Assembly (NCBI RefSeq): GCF_003477885.1
Contig: NZ_QUEE01000007.1
Span: 62,001-126,000, forward strand
From: Lachnotalea sp. AF33-28
GTDB taxonomy: Bacteria > Bacillota > Clostridia > Lachnospirales > Lachnospiraceae
Length of the DNA stretch: 64,000 nucleotides
Direction: 5' to 3'
How positions within the stretch are numbered: the first letter of the stretch is position 1; each line of letters begins with the position of its first letter. The position numbers and the translations under genes were made by a program. The notes under the pieces were generated by a model that was given only the letters and a program-made list of their open reading frames with translations, ran no database searches and was not told where the DNA came from. This document shows positions 57,468 through 64,000 of this stretch, in pieces.

Positions 57468-58106
57468 TCAGAGTTTAGAATAGCCATAGCTGTTGACAAT
57501 AGCGTCGAGTTTCATATTCGCCTTGCAGAGCGGGCAGTTCTGGGGATCGTGGGCCTGGTAGTCAGGCAGATCACCCTTATCGAACAGAGCGTTAATCTTA
57601 TAGCCGTCCACTTCCGGCACATAGCTGAAGATAGCGGCAACGCCCGCCACATTACCGCCGTAATAGTTCACACATTCGATGCAGCGGCGTATCGTTTTAC
57701 CGGTAGTAGCAGAAGCCAGCAGGATGAGCACATGTTTGCCGTTGATAGAGATCTGCGTATTATCGCGGAAAATCATCTGGCGGTTAAAATCGATTTCAGG
57801 AGAGACCACATACAGGCTGTTATGGGAATTAATAGACATAATGCCGTTATGGGAGAGTTCCTCCGCCAGATAAGCGCCAATCATCTCGCAGCCATCCATA
57901 CAGACGATCGTATCGATCATAGTGCTTGTGCTATAATATTTCGCCATCGCCCGCGCGGTCTCCATCGCCTCACTCTGTCTTATTTTAAGGGTAGTGATAT
58001 CGATATAGCAGTTAATATGGGAATGAGTAGTGGCGAAATGGCCAGGTATAAGCTTAAGCGCGATCCTCCCGGATTTATCCCGGATTTTAAATTGTCTTCT
58101 TTCCAT
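57468..58106 (-). CDS. Phosphoribosyltransferase-like protein
   Basis: 212 residues. The PRPP-loop region reads HVLILLASATTGKTIRRCIE, in the place of the usual VxxVDDVxTTGxT; the acidic pair is absent, so the binding mode may differ. An upstream block TIVCMDGCEMIGAYLAEELS fits the type I PRTase fold, and the end has a CPLC-type pair. It is often annotated as orotate phosphoribosyltransferase in Clostridiales, but the altered loop argues for caution. Confidence 0.7.
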   Translation of the reverse strand: MERRQFKIRDKSGRIALKLIPGHFATTHSHINCYIDITTLKIRQSEAMETARAMAKYYSTSTMIDTIVCMDGCEMIGAYLAEELSHNGIMSINSHNSLYVVSPEIDFNRQMIFRDNTQISINGKHVLILLASATTGKTIRRCIECVNYYGGNVAGVAAIFSYVPEVDGYKINALFDKGDLPDYQAHDPQNCPLCKANMKLDAIVNSYGYSKL

Positions 58107-58300
58107 ATGCAGACCCCCTTCAAATAATTTAAATCAACCCATCAGATACAAATCCCGTTACAGAAAATGCTGACTGAATAGTTCGGGTTGTACCACCCAT
58201 TATAACATAAAATGGAAGCCCCCGCCAGCAAATTGTGAAAAATATCAACACAAAATTCCCAATCTGTCAGATCCCCTCCAAAGAAATTTACCGCACAATC

Positions 58301-58329
58301 TTGCAGGATCAGAGGGGGTGGGGTATAAT
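58301..58329 (+). promoter_or_regulatory. Promoter of the prmA operon
   Basis: TTGCAG (58301-58306), 17 bases, perfect TATAAT (58324-58329). The transcript would have a leader of about 265 bases before the prmA ATG. 58107-58300 carries no other clear feature. Confidence 0.8.
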
Positions 58330-58353
58330 GTCCACGAAGGCAATGAGCAGTGC

Positions 58354-58419
58354 GGAAATGTGAAAATTCAGAGGGTCCGTTGTGCTTGCACAAAAGGCCC
58401 TCTGAACTTTCACATTTCC
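58354..58419 (+). other. 66-base long hairpin in the prmA leader
   Basis: The arms starting GGAAATGTGAAAaTTCAGAG and ending CTCTGAActTTCACATTTCC pair almost throughout (about 24 bp, one mismatch and one bulge), with an inner stem TTGTGC-TT-GCACAA. This is one of the longest near-perfect stems in the window and lies 25 bases after the promoter. Confidence 0.85.
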
Positions 58420-58422
58420 ATA

Positions 58423-58573
58423 GGGCGAAGCCCGTGAGCGAGATGGAGCGCAGCGGAATCTCGCTGCACTGCGGACCCGATGACTCAATCTCCCCCCATC
58501 GGAGATCTCGCTCCGCGAGATCCAGTCGAGACTCTCCCCCCACCTGCGATCTCGCCCCCGCGAGATCCAGTCG
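58423..58573 (+). repeat. Series of short hairpins in the prmA leader, one duplicated
   Basis: GATCTCGC-3/4 bases-GCGAGATC followed by CAGTCG occurs twice (58504-58528 and 58548-58573). A related stem GCGAGAT/ATCTCGC (58438-58464) and a small GGGC/GCCC hairpin (58423-58433) precede them. It looks like an extragenic palindrome family or a leader RNA. Confidence 0.75.
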
Positions 58574-58601
58574 TCAACATAGAAAGGTACGGTACCAACC
58601 C

Positions 58602-59558
58602 ATGAAATGGAGCAAATACACAATTGACACCACCACAGCCGCCGTCGACTTCATCAGCAGCGCCCTGTCCGACCTCGGCATAGAAGGCATAGAAATTGAG
58701 GACAACGTCCCCCTCACAGAATCCGAAACGAAAGGCATGTTCATCGACATCCTCCCCGAGCTCCCGCCCGACGAAGGCCGGGCCAAAGTGAGTTTCTATC
58801 TGGAACCCGACCAATCAACAGAAGCCCTCCTCCGCCAGGTAGAAGAAGAGCTCGACTCGCTGCACGCATATGTGGACCTCGGCCCTGCCACCATCACCGC
58901 ATCCGAGACCGAAGACAAAGACTGGATCAACAACTGGAAAGAATTCTTCAAGCCCTTCACAGTGGATGATATCCTGATCAAGCCCACCTGGGAAGCGATC
59001 CCTGCGGACTGTGAAGACAAGCTGCTGATAGAGATAGACCCCGGTACAGCCTTTGGCACAGGGACCCATGAGACCACCCAGCTCTGCATCCGCCAGTTGC
59101 GAAAATATTTAAAGCCCGGCGATTCCGTACTGGATGTAGGCACCGGCAGCGGCATCCTGGGCATTACGGCCCTGAAACTGAAAGCCGGCTATGCTTTCGG
59201 CACCGATCTGGATGAATACGCCGTAAAAGCCGCGCAGGAAAACGCCCAAGTAAACGGGATTCCTGCATCGTCCTTCCCAATCGTCACAGGCAACATCATC
59301 GACGATCCTGCGATCCAGGAGCAGGCTGGATACGAACGCTACGATATCGCTGTAGCCAACATCCTGGCCCCCGTCATCATCCTTCTGCAGGCGGAGATCG
59401 TAAGGCACCTAAAGCCCGGCGGCCTGTTCATCACATCCGGCATCATCAACACCAAAGAAGCCGATGTCAAAGCGGCCTTTAAAGCCAACCCCGATTTTGA
59501 ACTGCTCGAGACCACCTATCAGGGCGAATGGGTCTCCATTACCGCCAGAAAAAAATAG
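58602..59558 (+). CDS. prmA: Ribosomal protein L11 methyltransferase
   Basis: 318 residues from the ATG at 58602; the frame is open to 58350 but that part is the hairpin-rich leader. The N-terminal L11-binding domain is followed by the SAM site VLDVGTGSGILGITALKL near 180 and the catalytic block YDIAVANILAPVIILLQAEI (NILA in place of NPPY), typical PrmA. It trimethylates L11. First gene of the prmA-rsmE unit; the gap to rsmE is 30 bases. Confidence 0.93.
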   Translation: MKWSKYTIDTTTAAVDFISSALSDLGIEGIEIEDNVPLTESETKGMFIDILPELPPDEGRAKVSFYLEPDQSTEALLRQVEEELDSLHAYVDLGPATITASETEDKDWINNWKEFFKPFTVDDILIKPTWEAIPADCEDKLLIEIDPGTAFGTGTHETTQLCIRQLRKYLKPGDSVLDVGTGSGILGITALKLKAGYAFGTDLDEYAVKAAQENAQVNGIPASSFPIVTGNIIDDPAIQEQAGYERYDIAVANILAPVIILLQAEIVRHLKPGGLFITSGIINTKEADVKAAFKANPDFELLETTYQGEWVSITARKK

Positions 59559-59588
59559 CATAACAGACAAATTCCTTTAGGAGAAGCC

Positions 59589-60350
59589 ATGCACCGTTTT
59601 TTCATAACTCCTGACCAGCTGGAAGGCTCCCGCATCCGCATCACAGGAGAAGATGTAAACCATATCAAAAACGTGCTTCGGATGAAGCCCGGCGAAGAAA
59701 TCCGCATCAGTGACGGCACCGGCTGGGATTATTTTTGCCGCATAGAGTCCATAGAGACCGAACAGGTAACAGCAGAGATTGTGCGGGAAGAACAGAACAC
59801 CACCGAACTCCCCTCCCGGATCGTCCTGTTTCAGGGGCTTCCAAAGGGCGATAAGATGGAATGGATCATCCAGAAGGCCGTGGAGCTGGGTGTGGGCGAG
59901 ATCGTCCCGGTGTCCTGCCGGCGCTGCGTAGTGAAGCTGGACCCTAAAAAAGAAGAGAGCAAGCTGCGCAGATGGAATACCATTTCCGAAAGCGCAGCCA
60001 AGCAGTCCAAACGCCTGATCGTCCCCAGGGTCATGCCTGTCATGACTTTAAAGGAAGCGATTGCGTACGGCGGTTCTTTGGACATCCGCCTGATCCCCTA
60101 TGAGAATGAAAACGGCATGCAAAACAGCGGCCGGCTGATCAAAGACTGCGTTCCAGGCAAAAGCATAGGAATCCTCATCGGCCCTGAAGGCGGCTTTGAC
60201 GAATCAGAAGTCGAATACGCCCGCGCCTGCGGCTGGAACCCGATTTCTCTCGGAGACCGTATCCTGCGCACGGAGACCGCCGGTATGATGCTGCTATCCG
60301 TTCTGATGTTTCGGCTGGAGACATTTGAAACGGATAACACAGGGCGATAA
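59589..60350 (+). CDS. rsmE: 16S rRNA (uracil-1498 N3)-methyltransferase
   Basis: 253 residues. An N-terminal PUA-like part (MHRFFITPDQLEGSRIRITG) leads into the SPOUT knot with GILIGPEGGFDESEVEYARA and LGDRILRTETA, the RsmE signature. Acts on U1498 of the small subunit. It follows prmA directly, an order common in Firmicutes. Confidence 0.95.
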   Translation: MHRFFITPDQLEGSRIRITGEDVNHIKNVLRMKPGEEIRISDGTGWDYFCRIESIETEQVTAEIVREEQNTTELPSRIVLFQGLPKGDKMEWIIQKAVELGVGEIVPVSCRRCVVKLDPKKEESKLRRWNTISESAAKQSKRLIVPRVMPVMTLKEAIAYGGSLDIRLIPYENENGMQNSGRLIKDCVPGKSIGILIGPEGGFDESEVEYARACGWNPISLGDRILRTETAGMMLLSVLMFRLETFETDNTGR

Positions 60351-60422
60351 ATACACACCAGCGCTTTCCCTGTCTCATATGATAAATAAAAAGCATATAA
60401 GAAATGAGGATATAGAATAATA

Positions 60423-61577
60423 ATGGAAGCATATTTAGACAACTCGGCCACCACCCGTGTGTTTGACTGCGTCAGAGATGTAATGGTACAGACAATGTGC
60501 GGCGATTATGGAAATCCTTCCTCTCTTCATAGAAAAGGCGTTGACGCCGAAACTTATGTAAAGGAGAGCAGGGCAGCCATTGCGGCAAGCCTGCGGGTAA
60601 ATGAAAAGGAGATTTACTTTACCTCCGGCGGAACAGAATCCAACAACCTGGCTATCATAGGATGTGCGATGGCTAACCGCAGGGCAGGGAATCATATTAT
60701 TACCACCATGATCGAGCATGCGTCCGTTATCAACACGATGAAATATCTGGAAGAAAACGGATTTGAAATAACGTATCTGCCCGTTGACCGCTTCGGCATG
60801 GTGCGTGTGGAAGATGTGGCAGCTGCGATCAGAAGGGAAACCATTTTAGTATCCATCATGTATGTAAATAATGAAATGGGTGCCGTACAGCCGGTGGAAG
60901 CCATAGGCCTGACGATTAAAAAAATCAAACCCAGCGTAATCTTCCATGTGGATGCCATACAGGCATTCGGCAAGTTTAGAATCCGCCCCCGCCGTCAGGG
61001 CATCGATCTGTTAAGCGTCAGCGGCCATAAGATACACGGGCCGAAAGGCGTGGGATTCCTCTATGTGAGGGACCGCGTAAAGATCCGTCCGATCATCTTT
61101 GGAGGCGAGCAGCAGATGGGACTGCGTTCCGGCACGGAAAATGTCCCAGGCATTGCAGGACTGGGCGCTGCGGTAACGGAAATCTACCGTGACCATGAAG
61201 CACGTATGGAATATCTCTATCAACTGAAGGAACGCTTTATAAACGGAATTCTTAGGATGGAGGGAACCGCGGTAAACGGCCCTGAACCCAGACAGGGGGC
61301 GCCCCATATTATCAGCGTCAGTTTTGAAGGCGTTCGCAGCGAGGTGCTGCTTCACGCATTGGAGGACCGAGGCGTGTATGTATCCGCCGGTTCCGCCTGC
61401 GCCTCCAACCATCCGATGATCAGCCCTACGCTCAAAGCGATCGGAGTGAGGCGGGATCTGCTGGAATCCACCTTGAGGTTCAGCATGAGTATCTTTACAA
61501 CCGTTGAAGAAATTGATTATACACTGCAGGTGTTAAACGAACTGCTCCCAATGCTTCGCAGATACCGCAGAGGCTGA
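60423..61577 (+). CDS. Cysteine desulfurase (NifS/IscS-like)
   Basis: 384 residues. The PLP lysine is in SVSGHKIHGPKGVGFLY near 205; His/Gln contacts are in MIEHASV and DAIQAFGK; the active Cys is in SAGSACASNHPM near 325. It takes sulfur from cysteine as a persulfide. The next gene is thiI (26 bases on), so it most likely supplies sulfur for tRNA 4-thiouridine, like the NifZ-ThiI pair of Bacillus. Confidence 0.93.
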   Translation: MEAYLDNSATTRVFDCVRDVMVQTMCGDYGNPSSLHRKGVDAETYVKESRAAIAASLRVNEKEIYFTSGGTESNNLAIIGCAMANRRAGNHIITTMIEHASVINTMKYLEENGFEITYLPVDRFGMVRVEDVAAAIRRETILVSIMYVNNEMGAVQPVEAIGLTIKKIKPSVIFHVDAIQAFGKFRIRPRRQGIDLLSVSGHKIHGPKGVGFLYVRDRVKIRPIIFGGEQQMGLRSGTENVPGIAGLGAAVTEIYRDHEARMEYLYQLKERFINGILRMEGTAVNGPEPRQGAPHIISVSFEGVRSEVLLHALEDRGVYVSAGSACASNHPMISPTLKAIGVRRDLLESTLRFSMSIFTTVEEIDYTLQVLNELLPMLRRYRRG

Positions 61578-61603
61578 CGGTCAGCCGTAAATAAGGAGAA
61601 AAC

Positions 61604-62782
61604 ATGACATTCCATTCATTTTTGATAAAATACGCCGAGATCGGCATTAAAGGAAAAAACAGATATTTATTTGAGGATGCCCTGATCAGACAGATCCGCA
61701 GGGCCTTAAAGCCGCTGGAAGGGGAGTTTAAGGTACTGAAAGAAGACGGCAGAATCTATGTGAACGCCGAAAATTATGACTATGAGGAAACCGTGGAAGC
61801 GCTCCGGAGAGTGTTTGGCATCGCCGCCATCTGCCCCATGCTCCAGGTGGTGGACGAGGGTTTTGAAGCTTTGTGTGAGACTGTGATCTCTTATATGGAT
61901 GAGATGTATGAGGATAAGAAGATTACATTCAAGGTACAGGCCAGAAGAGCCAGAAAAAATTACCCCCTGGATTCCAATCAGATCAACATGGACATGGGAG
62001 AGGCCATATTAAACGCATTTCCGGAGATCCGGGTGGACGTGCACCATCCGGATGTGCTTCTCCAGATAGAGGTGCGCCAGAAGATCAACATCTATTCCCT
62101 GGCTATACCCGGCCCCGGTGGCATGCCTGTGGGAACGAACGGCAAAGCCACGCTGCTGCTCTCCGGAGGCATCGACAGCCCGGTGGCCGGTTATATGATC
62201 GCCAAGAGAGGCGTGGTGATCGATGCGGTCTATTTTCATGCGCCGCCCTATACCAGTGAGCGCGCGAAACAGAAGGTGGTGGACTTAGCCAGAAAGGTCT
62301 CCCGGTATTCCGGACCGGTCAGCCTGTCCGTGGTGAATTTCACCGACATCCAGCTTGCGATCTATGACAAATGCCCCCATGAAGAGCTGACGATCATCAT
62401 GAGGCGGTATATGATGCGCATAGCGGAGCGGTTGGCCGATACAAACGGGAGCCTCGGTCTGATCACGGGAGAGAGCATCGGTCAGGTGGCGTCCCAGACA
62501 ATGAAAAGCCTGGCGGCCACCAACGAGGTCTGTACGATGCCCGTTTACCGTCCGCTGATCGGTTTTGACAAGCAGGAGATTGTGGAGATCGCTAAGAAAA
62601 TCGACACATTTGATATCTCCATTCAGCCATTTGAGGATTGCTGCACCATTTTTGTGGCCAAGCATCCGGTAACAAAGCCAAATATCAATATCATTAAGCG
62701 TTCGGAGACGAATCTGGAAGGAATCATTGAGCCATTGGTCGAGACAGCATTAAATACGGTGGAGACCATCTGGATAGATTAA
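61604..62782 (+). CDS. thiI: tRNA 4-thiouridine synthase ThiI
   Basis: 392 residues. An N-terminal ferredoxin-like/THUMP region (KYAEIGIKGKNRYLFEDALI, IRVDVHHPDVLLQIEVRQKI) precedes the PP-loop LLSGGIDSPVAGYMIAKRG near 186. There is no C-terminal rhodanese domain, as usual for Firmicutes; the partner desulfurase gives sulfur directly. AAGGAG lies before the ATG. Confidence 0.95.
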   Translation: MTFHSFLIKYAEIGIKGKNRYLFEDALIRQIRRALKPLEGEFKVLKEDGRIYVNAENYDYEETVEALRRVFGIAAICPMLQVVDEGFEALCETVISYMDEMYEDKKITFKVQARRARKNYPLDSNQINMDMGEAILNAFPEIRVDVHHPDVLLQIEVRQKINIYSLAIPGPGGMPVGTNGKATLLLSGGIDSPVAGYMIAKRGVVIDAVYFHAPPYTSERAKQKVVDLARKVSRYSGPVSLSVVNFTDIQLAIYDKCPHEELTIIMRRYMMRIAERLADTNGSLGLITGESIGQVASQTMKSLAATNEVCTMPVYRPLIGFDKQEIVEIAKKIDTFDISIQPFEDCCTIFVAKHPVTKPNINIIKRSETNLEGIIEPLVETALNTVETIWID

Positions 62783-62802
62783 AAAGAATCCTGAAACGAA
62801 AA

Positions 62803-62900
62803 AGAATCCCGCTCGCGGGATTCTCCGCCTGCGGCGGATCGCTTCAGCGACATCATTCCATTCCGCCGCAGTGCGTTCCTGCCCGGAGGGCTTTTTATTA
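62803..62900. repeat. Extragenic palindromic sequence after thiI
   Basis: A perfect stem AGAATCCCGC-TC-GCGGGATTCT (62803-62824) is followed by CCGCCTGCGGCGG and a mirrored GCGATCCGCC/GCCGCAG-type stretch to about 62870. It resembles REP-type elements and may also serve as the thiI terminator; no T-run after the first stem. Confidence 0.6.
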
Positions 62901-62930
62901 CATTGGAGAGTTCGGAGAACTTTCCTATGT

Positions 62931-62958
62931 AAAAAAAGGGACATATGAAATATGTCCC
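62931..62958 (-). terminator. Terminator of the HPr-like gene
   Basis: Stem GGGACATA/TATGTCCC (62938-62945 and 62951-62958), followed on the minus strand by TTTTTTT. Confidence 0.9.
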
Positions 62959-63016
62959 TCTCTCCTCTTTATCAGAACGCACCCTTCGGCGCGTTTTGCC
63001 GGCTGTCAGGCACGGC

Positions 63017-63247
63017 TTAGATGAGATAAGGTGCCAGAACAGCTAAGATTTCGTCCAGGTTATCGGTTGCATGGATGTTTAAATCAATCGGCTTGGATAA
63101 GTCCAGACTGAAGATGCCCATAATGGATTTTGCATCAATCACATATCTGCCGGATACCAGATCGAAATCGCAATCAAATTTTGTAAGATCATTAACGAAT
63201 GATTTTACCTTGTCGATAGAATTTAATGAGATCTGTACTGTTTTCAT
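63017..63247 (-). CDS. HPr-family protein lacking the phosphorylatable histidine
   Basis: 76 residues from the ATG at 63247 (AAGGAGGTT). The fold is HPr-like: SIDKVKSFVNDLTKFDCDFD, LVSGRYVIDAKSIMGIFSLD. The KSIMG block keeps the serine used for HPrK control in true HPr, but the GxHARPA loop with the active His is absent. It therefore cannot carry phosphate for the PTS and is probably regulatory (Crh-like in that respect). It has its own promoter and terminator. Confidence 0.8.
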   Translation of the reverse strand: MKTVQISLNSIDKVKSFVNDLTKFDCDFDLVSGRYVIDAKSIMGIFSLDLSKPIDLNIHATDNLDEILAVLAPYLI

Positions 63248-63299
63248 TGGAATAACCTCCTTAATTTGCGTATAATATAGTTTTCTACTGCCTACGTTA

Positions 63300-63328
63300 A
63301 TACTACATAGAGGGGGGTGAAAAGTCAA
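63300..63328 (-). promoter_or_regulatory. Promoter of the HPr-like gene
   Basis: Minus strand TTGACT (63323-63328), 17 bases, TAGTAT (63300-63305), about 50 bases before the ATG. 63329-63445 shows no further clear element. Confidence 0.65.
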
Positions 63329-63445
63329 TAGACATATTTCCTAAAAAAGTAATCGCTATTTTGCAATCACCTGCAAATCGGCTGTGAAAGAAGCTCGGAG
63401 TGTTTCGGACAAAGAAAATTTTGAACAAAAACGGAGTAAAATAAC

Positions 63446-64000
63446 ATGAAGAAAGCAGCATTACATAATTTGGGATGCAAAGTCAACGCCTATGAACTGG
63501 AGGCCATGCAGCAGCAGCTGGAGGCGGGGGGATATGAAATTGTTCCCTTTGAAGATAGGGCTGACGTTTATATAATCAATACCTGTACCGTAACCAATAT
63601 CGCGGACCGCAAGTCCAGGCAGATGCTGCACCGCGCAAGAAAGTGCAACCCTGACGCGGTGGTGGTGGCGGCAGGCTGCTATGTGCAGGCGGCCGAAGAA
63701 GACCTTAAGAAAGACAAAACGGTGGATATCGTGATCGGCAACAACCAGAAGGGCAAACTGCTGGAACTTTTGGACGAATATATGGATGGAAAGGGCGGCG
63801 GCGAAGCCGTGCTGGATATAGGCCATGCCAGCAGCTATGAGAGTATGCGGATTACCCGCACATCGGAACATACCCGCGCCTTCATCAAGATCCAGGACGG
63901 CTGCAATCAGTTTTGCAGCTACTGCATCATCCCCTATGCCAGAGGGCGCATCCGCAGCAGGGAGGCGGAGGACGTGCTGGAGGAGGTGGCCGGCCTGGCA
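63446..64000 (+). CDS. mtaB: tRNA t6A37 methylthiotransferase MtaB, 5' part
   Basis: 185 codons visible, then the window ends. The N-terminal UPF0004 domain has its three cluster cysteines (HNLGCKVN, INTCTVTN, AAGCYVQ); the radical SAM motif CNQFCSYC lies near 153-160. The HNLGCKVNAYELEA start is typical for MtaB rather than MiaB. It adds the 2-methylthio group to t6A37 of tRNA-Lys. ACGGAG precedes the ATG. Confidence 0.93.
   Translation, partial: MKKAALHNLGCKVNAYELEAMQQQLEAGGYEIVPFEDRADVYIINTCTVTNIADRKSRQMLHRARKCNPDAVVVAAGCYVQAAEEDLKKDKTVDIVIGNNQKGKLLELLDEYMDGKGGGEAVLDIGHASSYESMRITRTSEHTRAFIKIQDGCNQFCSYCIIPYARGRIRSREAEDVLEEVAGLA

Noticed and set aside
58350..58601. N-terminal extension of PrmA by 84 codons
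   Set aside because: This stretch is a series of perfect hairpins directly after a promoter; PrmA normally starts at the MKWSKYTI-type sequence.
1..64000. CRISPR array, rRNA or tRNA genes, insertion-sequence transposase, site-specific integrase
   Set aside because: None is visible. The repeats seen are single hairpins or coding repeats, and the element recombinase must lie outside the window.

Overview
The window looks like a chromosome segment from a gut Firmicute of the Lachnospiraceae/Clostridiales type. Two things suggest this. One is the housekeeping order prmA-rsmE-cysteine desulfurase-thiI-HPr-like-mtaB at the right end. The other is a large conjugative element of the Tn1549 / Clostridioides difficile CTn4 family that fills about 1-52.7 kb. 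No rRNA, tRNA, CRISPR array or insertion sequence was seen. The element's recombinase is not in the window and presumably lies beyond position 1.

Nearly all of the element is read on the minus strand, so its functional order runs from high to low coordinates. 51.1-49.35 kb: a long structured non-coding leader and parA-parB. 49.1-43.6 kb: a lipoprotein, a thioester/Cna-B adhesin (SpaA-like) and small proteins. 43.6-32.5 kb: conserved accessory ORFs and a 2788-residue polyvalent methylase/helicase protein, with a TnpV gene nested inside it in another frame. 32.5-29.1 kb: cargo, namely an HTH-HipA kinase fusion, an AT-rich gene between two covarying palindromic repeats, and a LytTR/DUF3021 pair. 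29.06-26.4 kb: DUF3848, DUF3991/Toprim, YodL/DUF3846, a candidate oriT, DUF3789 and MobC. 26.1-12.9 kb: the conjugation machine (relaxase, PcfB, ArdC-like protein, VirD4, Maff2 pilin-like protein, VirB6, DNA methyltransferase, PrgI/VirB3, VirB4, class B sortase, Cys-rich VLP protein, CHAP cell-wall hydrolase).

The slot downstream of the CHAP protein, where relatives usually carry DUF4366/DUF4315/TopB genes, instead holds a compact signalling cassette (12.7-3.9 kb). It encodes a small HTH protein, an ECF-type sigma factor, two related two-TM proteins that resemble membrane anti-sigma factors, a seven-TM protein, a PrsW-type intramembrane protease and a 1791-residue cell-wall-anchored surface protein. 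The layout suggests regulated-proteolysis control of a surface protein, and it is the most interesting unit here. Beyond it (3.9-0 kb) lie a WYL regulator, an XRE/ImmA pair, a Cys-rich KTR protein, a sigma-like HTH protein behind two tandem terminators, and a truncated MazF/PemK toxin.

The two large surface proteins end in TPKTG and SPQTG signals, which suit the element's own class B sortase. Around 51.6-52.8 kb are a metallophosphoesterase, a second copy of a small 59-69 residue protein family and a strongly structured stretch near the probable element end. From 52.85 kb on the genes are chromosomal: a DUF4143 ATPase, a YitT protein, HemW-like radical SAM protein, GNAT acetyltransferase, a methyltransferase remnant, a phosphoribosyltransferase, then prmA (with a highly structured leader), rsmE, a cysteine desulfurase and thiI (a likely tRNA thiolation pair), an HPr-like protein lacking the catalytic histidine, and the start of mtaB.
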